A DNA stretch of 64,000 nucleotides from Sinorhizobium sp. 8-89 (GTDB taxonomy: Bacteria; Pseudomonadota; Alphaproteobacteria; Rhizobiales; Rhizobiaceae). Each line of letters starts with the position of its first letter. Position 1 is the stretch's first letter. A program made the position numbers and the translations under genes. Below are positions 42,702 to 49,590 of this stretch, piece by piece. The notes beneath the pieces are model-generated. The model was not told the DNA's origin. It saw nothing but the letters and a program-made list of their open reading frames with translations, and searched no databases. The DNA lies in the NCBI RefSeq assembly GCF_030124325.1, contig NZ_JASKLR010000016.1, forward strand, positions 53,859-117,858, in the 5' to 3' direction.

Positions 42702-42887
42702 ATGGCCTACATTGACCAGATCATTATGGTTTGTGCCGGTTTCTGGATGACGGCGGCAGGCTTTGGCTACGTTCAGACGAACACTCAGGTTCCGTGGCTC
42801 GCTCAACTCACAAGGCACTTTCGATGGATGGGGCCGCTGCTGATCGTCATCGCCATTGTTCTGGTGTTTGCCTCCCCTGCCGCATAG
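42702..42887 (+). CDS. Small two-helix membrane protein in the prophage remnant
   Basis: A 61-residue protein with hydrophobic segments at about 6-24 (QIIMVCAGFWMTAAGFGYV) and 42-59 (WMGPLLIVIAIVLVFASPA). Size and layout fit phage membrane proteins (for example holin-like), but no family is recognised. GGGGATGAAAAG precedes the ATG. Confidence 0.45.
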   Translation: MAYIDQIIMVCAGFWMTAAGFGYVQTNTQVPWLAQLTRHFRWMGPLLIVIAIVLVFASPAA

Positions 42888-42949
42888 ATGGCGGTCATCG
42901 GGAGGCTGCACTTTCCCGGCTTGGCCTTCATGCATACAGGGTAAGGCTG

Positions 42950-43120
42950 ATGCTTCAGCTCGGCGTAGAACGATGGCATGAAGATGTCGAAACCATCTTT
43001 GCGGCAGTTCCGCTCGATGATCAATTCCATGCGCCGGCGCTCCGGAAGACGCTCGTTCGCGGCGGCGATGCGCTGAAAGCCAGGCGCGGTCCTGATTGCG
43101 TACCAACGTGATCTCTTCAT
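42950..43120 (-). pseudogene. Prophage remnant: NusG-like N-terminal domain
   Basis: From ATG 43120: RWYAIRTAPGFQR ... RRMELIIERNCRKDGFDIFMP SFYAELKH, which matches the NusG N-terminal pattern (W-Y-x-x-R-T...G...FMP). The expected continuation toward VPGYVFV is replaced by unrelated sequence after residue 57. Its ATG overlaps the stop of the GcrA-like gene (ATGA), so they were an operon. Phage-encoded NusG-like proteins act as antitermination factors; this copy is truncated. Confidence 0.55.
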
Positions 43121-43485
43121 TTTCCCCTCTTCAATGCTCTGGAATGATGGTGCTGGCAGTATTTGCCGGCAGCCTTGGCTGCGCAGAATATGTACGGGCC
43201 GCCCTTGTTAAGGGGCCACTTGCATTCGCCGGGGAGCAAATCCTCCAGGCGTTTGGCAAAGGGCAGACGCTTCACATCGTAATCGGAGGCCGGGATTGGC
43301 TCTGCCTGGTGCGGCGTATACGGCTTGCGCGTCTCGACCTTCCTTGGAGCCGGTGGGCCCTTTTGGGGCCTGGTACTCCTAGATCGTTGTTTCTCCGGGA
43401 AAAACGCGCGATTTCGAAATGCGATCCCTACGATCACGTTTCGGCTGACACCCAAGCGCGAACCGCGACCGTGAACACTCACCAT
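43117..43485 (-). CDS. GcrA-like protein, probably lacking its N-terminal HTH
   Basis: A 122-residue protein whose C-terminal half has the GcrA zinc-like signature: LPGECKWPLNKGGPYIFCAAK AAGKYCQHHH (C-x-W-P ... F-C ... Y-C-x-x-H). GVSRNVIVGIAFRNRAFFPEK resembles the SRNAVIGxxHR part of GcrA. The usual start (WTDERVELLKKLW...) is not seen; TAG lies 18 nt upstream in frame. GcrA-type regulators control methylation-dependent promoters in alphaproteobacteria, and phages often carry homologues. Probably an N-terminally truncated prophage copy. Confidence 0.55.
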   Translation of the reverse strand: MVSVHGRGSRLGVSRNVIVGIAFRNRAFFPEKQRSRSTRPQKGPPAPRKVETRKPYTPHQAEPIPASDYDVKRLPFAKRLEDLLPGECKWPLNKGGPYIFCAAKAAGKYCQHHHSRALKRGK

Positions 43486-43669
43486 TTCGTGGCTCCGCTA
43501 TGACAACACGCTCCGTCACCTCTGCGCCTGCCACACGGATCCAGCCACGGCGCGCCGTGAATGACTTGACGCGGTATCCCCAACTCGCGAGGAGGATGCG
43601 GTTTGCCACGTCGATCCACTGTGCGGCAGCAGCAACCGCAAGCGCGGGGTCATCCTTCGCGGCTCTGAC
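43379..43669 (-). pseudogene. Prophage remnant: truncated unknown protein
   Basis: An open frame without a start reads RAAKDDPALAVAAAAQWIDV, then ANRILLASWGYRVKSFTARR and GWIRVAGAEVTERVVIAEPR. The sequence is protein-like and coherent; the 5' end is cut at about 43670, next to the pyruvyl transferase stop (43684). It overlaps the GcrA-like gene in another frame at its 3' part. It marks the right border of the remnant. Family not recognised. Confidence 0.4.
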
Positions 43670-43683
43670 TCAACCGCATGGGA

Positions 43684-44496
43684 TCAACGGAACGGAAAGG
43701 AACGCATCAGGCGATCAATCGTCTCCGCGGATGGAACGGCGGGAGCGTTGCCGACCACTCCGCCAGTCGTCAGCAGGCTATCGAAATCGACGGGACCGGG
43801 GAGGGGCGCGCCGCGGAAGCTGAAATAATCCGCAAACTTGAAGCCATCGCCCTTTATCTTACCGTGGGGCTCCATCCAGATCGAGGGCACGCCATAGGCG
43901 TCGGCGACGATGAGGCCGTGGAGACTGCTTGAGATCACCAGGTCGCTGGCGGAGATCGCCTCGCAAATCTTCTGCGGGTCGCCAAGAAGGTTGAGAACCC
44001 TCCAGTGCCTGGGCAGGGACGTTCCATAGCGCTCCAGAAAGGTCTGGTAGGTGACGAAGTGCGGGATGACCACGACTTCCGACGTGGCGATGTTTTTCCT
44101 GGGCCAGATCAGCGGCAACAGGATCGCCGGATCGCCGAGCGCGATATCTCGGTCGGGCGCGATCCTTGCCTTCGACAATTCGCCGCGAACCGCATCAAAG
44201 ACGAGGCGCTGCGGCCAGAGCGCCGGTGTACCGGCGTGCATGAAACCCGAGCCCCAGACGTGCAACGTTCTCCAGGGGCGCTTGCGCCAGAACGCGTATT
44301 TCTTGCGGCTGTATCGATAGTAGGCGTCGATGATGCTGCCGACGCCGATGAGCTCCGCGTGCGCGGGTTCGACATAGACCGGATCGACCGAAAACAGGTT
44401 CTGGAGAATATCGGCCATCAGATTATCGCCGAAGTTCTCGATGGTCTTGCCGAAGCTCTCGCCGACGGTGGCCGAAAACACCTTCACTTTGCGCAC
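43684..44496 (-). CDS. Polysaccharide pyruvyl transferase family protein
   Basis: A 270-residue protein with family features: FGDNLMADILQNLF and ELIGVGSIID near the N-terminus, WGSGFMHAGTP (about 80), DPAILLPLI, VVVIPHFVTYQTFLERYG, and the C-terminal SDLVISSSLHGLIVADAYGVPSIWM (S-S-L-H-G motif). It would add pyruvate ketals to a sugar of an exopolysaccharide or related glycan using phosphoenolpyruvate. Start is GTG 44496 with AGGAG 6 nt upstream. It faces the polysaccharide genes at 35668-41382 across the prophage scar. Confidence 0.85.
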   Translation of the reverse strand: MRKVKVFSATVGESFGKTIENFGDNLMADILQNLFSVDPVYVEPAHAELIGVGSIIDAYYRYSRKKYAFWRKRPWRTLHVWGSGFMHAGTPALWPQRLVFDAVRGELSKARIAPDRDIALGDPAILLPLIWPRKNIATSEVVVIPHFVTYQTFLERYGTSLPRHWRVLNLLGDPQKICEAISASDLVISSSLHGLIVADAYGVPSIWMEPHGKIKGDGFKFADYFSFRGAPLPGPVDFDSLLTTGGVVGNAPAVPSAETIDRLMRSFPFR

Positions 44497-44608
44497 GCAA
44501 ACTCCTGTGAGGCCTGTTCATCAGGCCCATTGGGAAGCATCACTCTCGATCGCTTGCGAATGCCGCATCCATCGCGTCATTCGCAGCACCGTGGTCATCA
44601 ACCGGACT

Positions 44609-44694
44609 TCGCGTGTTATCCGACACGCAAAGGTCGCCGACTGTGCAGTGCTGCATGATTTTGTCCTTAAATGGGCTGAGAAATCACGCAGCAG
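44609..44694 (+). repeat. R1 (RIME1-like) repeat, diverged
   Basis: CGCGTGT-TATCCG-ACACGCAAAGGTCGC at the left; GCTGCATGATTTTGTCCTTAAATGG...AATCACGCAGCAG at the right. It is in the 600-bp region between pyruvyl transferase and DUF2278 genes. Confidence 0.65.
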
Positions 44695-44947
44695 TCGATT
44701 GTCGACCGGTATTCTCAAAACGGGCCTTACGGCTTGGAATTGAACGGCTTCTTCCGGGTGGACGTGGAGATCGTAGAGTGCCGCGATGCCGCGCGCAAAC
44801 TTCCATTTCAAAACGCTAATCAAGTCGTGAATACCGGAATCCTTGACCCGAGAGGAAGGTCGTGCCGAAGAGTTGCAGCGACCCGGCAATGCTACCGGAA
44901 GCTCACAACCCATGGTAAGTTTGCTGGAGTTGGAAAGCCGCTTCACG

Positions 44948-45078
44948 CTTTTCCTCATCCTGCTTTTTTTAAACACGGGATGCGGACGGAAAACCGCTAC
45001 ACACTTTTCCTCATCCCGCTTTCTTGAAACGCGGGATGCGAACGGAAAACCGCTACACACTTTTCCTCATCCCGCTCT
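44948..45078 (-). repeat. R2-derived tandem array, period 56 bp
   Basis: CTTTTCCTCATCC(T/C)GCT starts at 44948, 45004 and 45060, giving an exact 56-bp period with two full units and a third start. The unit contains GCGGACGGAAAACCGCTACA, the inverted R2 core. The array ends 19 bp before the DUF2278 ATG, touching its ribosome-binding site. Confidence 0.8.
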
Positions 45079-45096
45079 AACCGGGGAGGGCGCGAC

Positions 45097-45756
45097 ATGC
45101 CGTTAAAGGATGGCTATGGGCTCGTGATCGGCACGAAGCTCGATTATTTTCGCGACGATCCCGATGATTTCGGGCGCTACTACCACGGCAATCTGATTGT
45201 CGGCACGCCGCAAGGGCCCTACCACTGCGCGATCGACGTCGATCCGAAGAACATGCCGAACGGGATCGAATGGCGCGTGGTTGCGCTTGCAGCCGGCGCG
45301 ATGAGCCAGTTCAGCCAGCTTGCCAATGGGTGGCACACGCTTGCCTCCAACGACAGTTCCGGCGCGCTCGACTATATCCGCTCGACGATGCTGCACCCGC
45401 CGCTCGGCATCCTCTTCGTCCGACACAACAGCGTCCTCTCCCGCCTTCTCGATTTCATCCGCTGGAACCCGCCGTGGAACAAGGGCCTCGGCATCGACGC
45501 GCTGACAGATCTCGAAGGCGTGCTGACCAATGCCGCGCGCTGCTATGTCTTCGGCGAGCCTTTCAATGTCGGCCTCGGCGTTCATAACATACACCAGAAC
45601 CAGGGAGACCCGGTCACATCGACATTCACCGCCGAGAACGGCATCTGGCAGGACGGAGCGACGATCATCGAGAGCACGTCCGGCATGTTCACGGCCTTCC
45701 TCAACAAATTCAGGACGCAATCCTACCGGACCGATGCGCAAGGGCGCCCGGTGTAG
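45097..45756 (+). CDS. DUF2278 family protein
   Basis: A 219-residue protein of the DUF2278 family: starts MPLKDGYGLVIGTKLDYFRD, continues YYHGNLIVGTPQGPYHCAIDVDPK, and ends with GVHNIHQNQGDP and IWQDGATIIES. Many members carry a C-terminal F-W-Q-DG segment and are predicted secreted or phage/toxin-like binding proteins, but no activity is known. GGGGAGGG lies 6-8 nt before the ATG. No signal peptide is seen here. The leader is formed by the tandem R2 array. Confidence 0.8.
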   Translation: MPLKDGYGLVIGTKLDYFRDDPDDFGRYYHGNLIVGTPQGPYHCAIDVDPKNMPNGIEWRVVALAAGAMSQFSQLANGWHTLASNDSSGALDYIRSTMLHPPLGILFVRHNSVLSRLLDFIRWNPPWNKGLGIDALTDLEGVLTNAARCYVFGEPFNVGLGVHNIHQNQGDPVTSTFTAENGIWQDGATIIESTSGMFTAFLNKFRTQSYRTDAQGRPV

Positions 45757-45971
45757 GCGTCTCCTCTTTCAAGCGCTGAAAGCTGCGTCATTCACGGCGC
45801 GGACGCGCCGCGGAAGACTTGAGCCGACCGATGGCGTGAATGCCGGCGGCTACGGATCGCCCGCCAGGTGACACGCGCGGGAACGCGGAAGGCTGTTGCG
45901 GCGTACCGCAAGGCAGGGAAATCCGACTTGTGCTCTTAAACTTGACGCCGGAAATCGCTATATGGCCTTTT

Positions 45972-46050
45972 GCGGCGCCGTGCGTCTCTTCAGAGGCATA
46001 AAGGTCGCTGCAGCATTTTGAATTGCGGCATGGTTTCTCTTTGAACCATG
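45972..46050 (+). repeat. R1 repeat, right palindrome shortened
   Basis: GCGGCGCCGTGCGTCTCTTC-AGAGGCATAAAGGTCGCTGCAGC, then GCATGGTTTCTCTTTGAACCATGC as a compact perfect right palindrome. It lies in the leader of the Tim44-like gene. Confidence 0.7.
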
Positions 46051-46086
46051 CACGGGCCGGGACCGCCGGCTGGAGGAACAACGGGA

Positions 46087-47163
46087 ATGGATGGCATGCA
46101 GCGTTTTGGACGAGTTCTGGCAATGGTCGCGGTTGGCCTCACGGTCATGATGACGGTGGTCGACGTGGCCGAGGCACGGCGGGCGGGCGGCGGCTTCGGC
46201 TCGCGCGGCAGCCGCACTTTTTCCACCGCGCCGGCGACCCGCACGGCGCCGACCAATGCCGCGCCGATCGAGCGGACGATGACGCCGCGGCCCGCTCCGA
46301 CGACCAATCCCGCGACGAACCCCGCCGCGCAGAATCGGACCAACCAGAGGCCCGGCTTCTTCAACAGCTTCGGCGGCTCCATGCTCGGCGGCCTGATGAT
46401 GGGCGGCCTGATCGGCATGCTTCTCGGCCACGGCCTTGGCGGCGGCATCGGCTTCCTCGGCCTGCTCCTGCAGGTAGGGCTGATCATCGGCGCGATCATG
46501 CTGGCGATGCGGTTCTTTGGCGGCAGCCAGCGCCCGGCCTATTCCGGCGCCAGTGCCTCGGCCCGCTCCTCCGCCGCTTCTTCCGGTACGCCATCCTTCC
46601 GCATCCCGAGCATCGGCGAGGGAAAAGGCATAGGCGAGGGGACGGGCAGCATAGGCGAGGGGACGGGAAGGGCAGCGAGCGCGAGCGGGCAGGGTGCCAC
46701 CGCGGCTTCCGCCGCCGCACACTCGTCCGCCGCAGCGTCGGGCAAGACGGATGAAATCGGCATCAACCAGCGCGACCTCGATCGCTTCGAGGCGATGCTG
46801 AAGGAGGTGCAGGCGGCCTATGGCGCCGAGGACTACGCGGCGCTGCGTCGGCTGACCACGCCGGAGGCGATGTCCTACCTCGCCGAGGAACTGAGCGAGA
46901 ACGCGACGACCGGGCTCAAGAACGAGGTTCGCGACGTCCATCTCGTCCAGGGCGATGTCGCGGAAGCCTGGCGCGAGAACGGCACCGATTACGCGACCGT
47001 TGCGATGCGCTACGAGAGCATCGACGTGATCCGCGAGCGCTCGACCGGCCGCGTTGTCAGCGGCGACGCCGACAACCTCACCGAGGCGGTCGAGCTTTGG
47101 ACCTTCCAGCGCAAGCCCGGCGCCGAATGGCAGGTCTCCGCCATCCAGGGCGTCCAGGCCTGA
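46087..47163 (+). CDS. Tim44-like domain membrane protein
   Basis: A 358-residue protein. An N-terminal signal/anchor (about 8-28, VLAMVAVGLTVMMTVVDVAEA) and a low-complexity Pro/Thr/Asn-rich region lead to two glycine-rich hydrophobic helices (MLGGLMMGGLIGMLLGHGLGGG and LLLQVGLIIGAIMLAMRFF). A short repeat GEGKGIGEGTGSIGEGTG follows (46616-46675). The Tim44-like domain occupies about 225-355 (RFEAMLKEVQAAYGAEDYAALRRLTTPEAMSYL ... WTFQRKPGAEWQVSAIQGV). Role unknown in bacteria. GGAGGAAC precedes ATG 46087; ATG 46096 is possible. Confidence 0.88.
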   Translation: MDGMQRFGRVLAMVAVGLTVMMTVVDVAEARRAGGGFGSRGSRTFSTAPATRTAPTNAAPIERTMTPRPAPTTNPATNPAAQNRTNQRPGFFNSFGGSMLGGLMMGGLIGMLLGHGLGGGIGFLGLLLQVGLIIGAIMLAMRFFGGSQRPAYSGASASARSSAASSGTPSFRIPSIGEGKGIGEGTGSIGEGTGRAASASGQGATAASAAAHSSAAASGKTDEIGINQRDLDRFEAMLKEVQAAYGAEDYAALRRLTTPEAMSYLAEELSENATTGLKNEVRDVHLVQGDVAEAWRENGTDYATVAMRYESIDVIRERSTGRVVSGDADNLTEAVELWTFQRKPGAEWQVSAIQGVQA

Positions 47164-47480
47164 CGCACGGTTTTCGGCGGTTTCCGACCGCCGTTCCCGA
47201 TTTCGTGAATCGTCGACTGCATAATCGCTTAAGCCGAGCCCGGCTTGAGCGTAAAATCATGTCATCGATTCTGAGAACCGAGAGCGGGATGCGGGCGGAA
47301 AACCGGGCACACGCCTCCTCATTCCGCTCGACGTGCCGCGACCGCTTTCGGTATGCGTCCGGACGCGCGCACGGTCTTGACGAAGGCGATCATTGCGTGT
47401 CTTTTCTGTCGGGCAATGATCGGCGTAACGCCTTGAATTGCTGGAAAATTCTTTTTGTTACGAGGCGTTGGAGCAACAGG
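47164..47480. other. Intergenic stretch with an R2 fragment
   Basis: About 320 bp. It holds a diverged R2 core at 47283-47332 and no convincing gene. AATTCTTTTTGTTACG near 47446 may be part of the promoter of the pentapeptide gene. Confidence 0.5.
47283..47332 (-). repeat. R2 repeat, partial, inverted
   Basis: GCGGGATGCGGGCGGAAAACCGGGCACACGCCTCCTCATTCCGCT, the same head as the 44948 array unit but more diverged. Tail absent. Confidence 0.6.
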
Positions 47481-48272
47481 ATGGACATCGCGGGCAAGAC
47501 GTCGGGAGGCTCGACCGGTTTGATTTCGCGAGCAGGAGGAGCGGGCGATTCGACGACGGGCCGAGCATCGCAGCTCGTGCTCGGGGCGGCGGCGCTCGTC
47601 GTCGCAATGGCGGCTTTGACCTTCGCCGGCCATGCCCAGAATGCGGCGGACTGCAAGAGCTCTACCGGACCGGAAACGGACTGGCATGATTGCAACAAGC
47701 GGCAGCTCATGCTCGGCGGTAGCGACCTGCAGGGCAGCAACCTGGCCAGTACCGATTTCACGCTCACTGATCTCAGGCGGGCCATGCTTCGTTCGGCAAA
47801 TCTCGAAAAGGCCACGCTGGTGCGCGCCTCGCTCGCCGGCGCCGTCGCGGACAAGGCGAATTTCACCAGGGTCGAGGCCTATCGCGGTAACTTTTCCGGC
47901 ATTTCCGCCGAGGGCGCGTCTTTCGTGAGCTCCGAACTGCAGCGCACCGACTTCACGCGCGCGCGCCTGACAGGCGCCGATTTCGAGAAGGCCGAACTCG
48001 GCCGCGCCGATTTCACCGAGGCCGTACTGACGGGCACCAAGTTCTCGATGGCCAATCTCTCGCGGGCCAAGCTCAGCGGCGCGATCTTCGAAGGGCCGAT
48101 CGATTTCGACCGCGCCTTCCTGTTCCTGACCCGGATTGAAGGCCTCGACCTTTCGGCCGCGACGGGGCTTGAACAGGCGCAGATCGACCTCGCCTGCGGC
48201 GACGCATCGACGAAGCTGCCGGCCGGCCTTTCGGCGCCGGCCAAATGGCCTTGCCCGGCCGACGACGATTGA
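47481..48272 (+). CDS. Exported or anchored pentapeptide-repeat protein
   Basis: A 263-residue protein. A hydrophobic signal/anchor segment (about 31-52, LVLGAAALVVAMAALTFAGHA) is followed by pentapeptide repeats from about 80 to 205, A(D/N)LxX style: LQGSNLASTDFTLTDL, RRAMLRSANLEKATL, TGADFEKAELGRADF, TEAVLTGTKFSMANL, SRAKLSGAIF. These form a right-handed quadrilateral beta-helix. Two Cys near the start and two near the C-terminus suggest disulfides in the periplasm. Function unknown. GGAG lies 8 nt before ATG 47481. Confidence 0.85.
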   Translation: MDIAGKTSGGSTGLISRAGGAGDSTTGRASQLVLGAAALVVAMAALTFAGHAQNAADCKSSTGPETDWHDCNKRQLMLGGSDLQGSNLASTDFTLTDLRRAMLRSANLEKATLVRASLAGAVADKANFTRVEAYRGNFSGISAEGASFVSSELQRTDFTRARLTGADFEKAELGRADFTEAVLTGTKFSMANLSRAKLSGAIFEGPIDFDRAFLFLTRIEGLDLSAATGLEQAQIDLACGDASTKLPAGLSAPAKWPCPADDD

Positions 48273-48472
48273 GGGGGCATTGCCGTCGTTGCCGAAGCCG
48301 CGACGTGAGTTGAGCGGGCTGTAGCGCCATCCACATTGTTGTTCGGCGCCGGGCCCTTCCTCTTGTTCGGTCGAGCGCCATCTCGCTCGCGGGCGACGTC
48401 GGCTGGCCTGCTTGATCCTCGGAGCAAGCCCGAGGTGACTGCGGATGACCGAGACTGACGGCGCCAGTTACG

Positions 48473-48622
48473 TTAATCGCGATCGCGGGGCCGTATCACG
48501 CTCAGCGTCGGAAGCGCGGAAATCGCCCTCTCGGCCGGAGGCGCCGGCCTGTTGAGATCACTGCGTGCTTCCTGAAATTTGAGGATAAGATCGTAGTCCA
48601 GCGCGGATTTGCGTCGCGCCAA
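48473..48622 (-). CDS. Possible 49-residue protein divergent from DUF1194
   Basis: A TTG-started frame reads ARRKSALDYDLILKFQEARS then DLNRPAPPAERAISALPTL and ends IRPRDRD. Its composition is protein-like and it abuts the DUF1194 gene divergently, but there is no Shine-Dalgarno and no family match. It could be a fragment of a larger lost gene. Confidence 0.2.
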   Translation of the reverse strand: MARRKSALDYDLILKFQEARSDLNRPAPPAERAISALPTLSVIRPRDRD

Positions 48623-48633
48623 GGTGACCTGCG

Positions 48634-49431
48634 ATGATGAAACGCCGGTGGCCGCTTGCTGCTGCTCTCTGCCTCCTCGGCGGAGCCGGGTCCGCCGAGA
48701 CCGTTGCCGTCGATCTCGAACTCGTCATCGCGGTCGATGTCTCCTACTCGATGGAAATGGAGGAGCTCCGCGTCCAGCGAGCCGGCTATGTGGAGGCGTT
48801 CCGCAGTCAGGAGGTGATCAAGGCATTGAGTGGCGGGCCGCGAGGCAGGATTGCCGTCACCTATGTCGAATGGGGCGGCAAGGCGGTTCAGGTCGTACCC
48901 TGGACGCTGCTTCACGACGCTGCGAGCGCGCGGGAATTCGCCGAGACCTTGCAGCTCCAGCCGCTGAGACGCATCGCCTTCACCTCGATCTCCAATACGC
49001 TCGCGGTCGGCCGGACGCTTTTCCGTGCCAGCCCCTTTCGCGCGAGCCGCCGCGTCATCGACATATCGGGCGACGGGCCCAACAATGCCGGCGCGCCGGC
49101 GCCTCTCGCCCGCAACAATACCATCGCCCAGGGGATCACCATCGACGGCCTCCCGGTCATGCTGCGGAGCGCGCCGGATACGGCATCGATCCCGGATCTC
49201 GACGTTTATTACCGGGAGTGCGTCATCGGCGGTCCCGGGTCTTTCCTGTTGAAGGTGAAGCACATCGACGAGTTTGCCGCGGCGATCCTCGCCAAGCTCG
49301 TCATCGAGATTTCCGGGCTGAAGGTGAGCCGCTACGGGCTCGATGAGCCAAAGCCAAGGCCCGTCCAGTACGGGCAGCCCTATAATTGCTTCATCGGCGA
49401 GGAACTGCAGGAGCGCTCGATCGGCCGGTAG
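48634..49431 (+). CDS. DUF1194 family protein (VWA-like, exported)
   Basis: A 265-residue protein with a signal peptide (residues 1-21, LAAALCLLGGAGSA). A von Willebrand A-like fold follows: metal-site motif VIAVDVSYSM (D-x-S-x-S) at about 32-41, then RIAVTYVEWGG, RRVIDISGDGPNNAG. DUF1194 proteins are periplasmic and of unknown role. A second, truncated copy of residues about 126-265 lies inverted at 58751-59175. The start could be ATG 48634 or ATG 48637. AAGGTG lies 8-9 nt upstream. Confidence 0.85.
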   Translation: MMKRRWPLAAALCLLGGAGSAETVAVDLELVIAVDVSYSMEMEELRVQRAGYVEAFRSQEVIKALSGGPRGRIAVTYVEWGGKAVQVVPWTLLHDAASAREFAETLQLQPLRRIAFTSISNTLAVGRTLFRASPFRASRRVIDISGDGPNNAGAPAPLARNNTIAQGITIDGLPVMLRSAPDTASIPDLDVYYRECVIGGPGSFLLKVKHIDEFAAAILAKLVIEISGLKVSRYGLDEPKPRPVQYGQPYNCFIGEELQERSIGR

Positions 49432-49508
49432 ATCGCTTCATCACAGTACACGACGGCAGCTGAATGCTGCCTGGTCGGTGGCGCACGGCAAAGGCATCTC
49501 CTCTTCGT

Positions 49509-49541
49509 CCTCATTCCTGTGACGAGCACAGCAATGAGGAA
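49509..49541. repeat. R3 hairpin repeat, degenerate
   Basis: CCTCATTCCTGTGACGAGCACAGCAATGAGG; inverted repeat with one mismatch. The same family as 41486-41508. It lies between convergent DUF1194 and MocR genes and could act as a terminator. Confidence 0.5.
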
Positions 49542-49590
49542 GGGTGGGTGGCCGTACACAAACCACCCAACTGACTTCACGCGCGTGTGC

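Noticed and set aside
44932..45078. CRISPR-like array
   Set aside because: The 56-bp units repeat in full without unique spacers and match dispersed R2 repeats; there are no cas genes.
45889..45914. Further RpoE2-type promoter upstream of the Tim44-like gene
   Set aside because: GGAAC is followed after 17 bp by CGTA rather than CGTT, and the position is far from the start codon.
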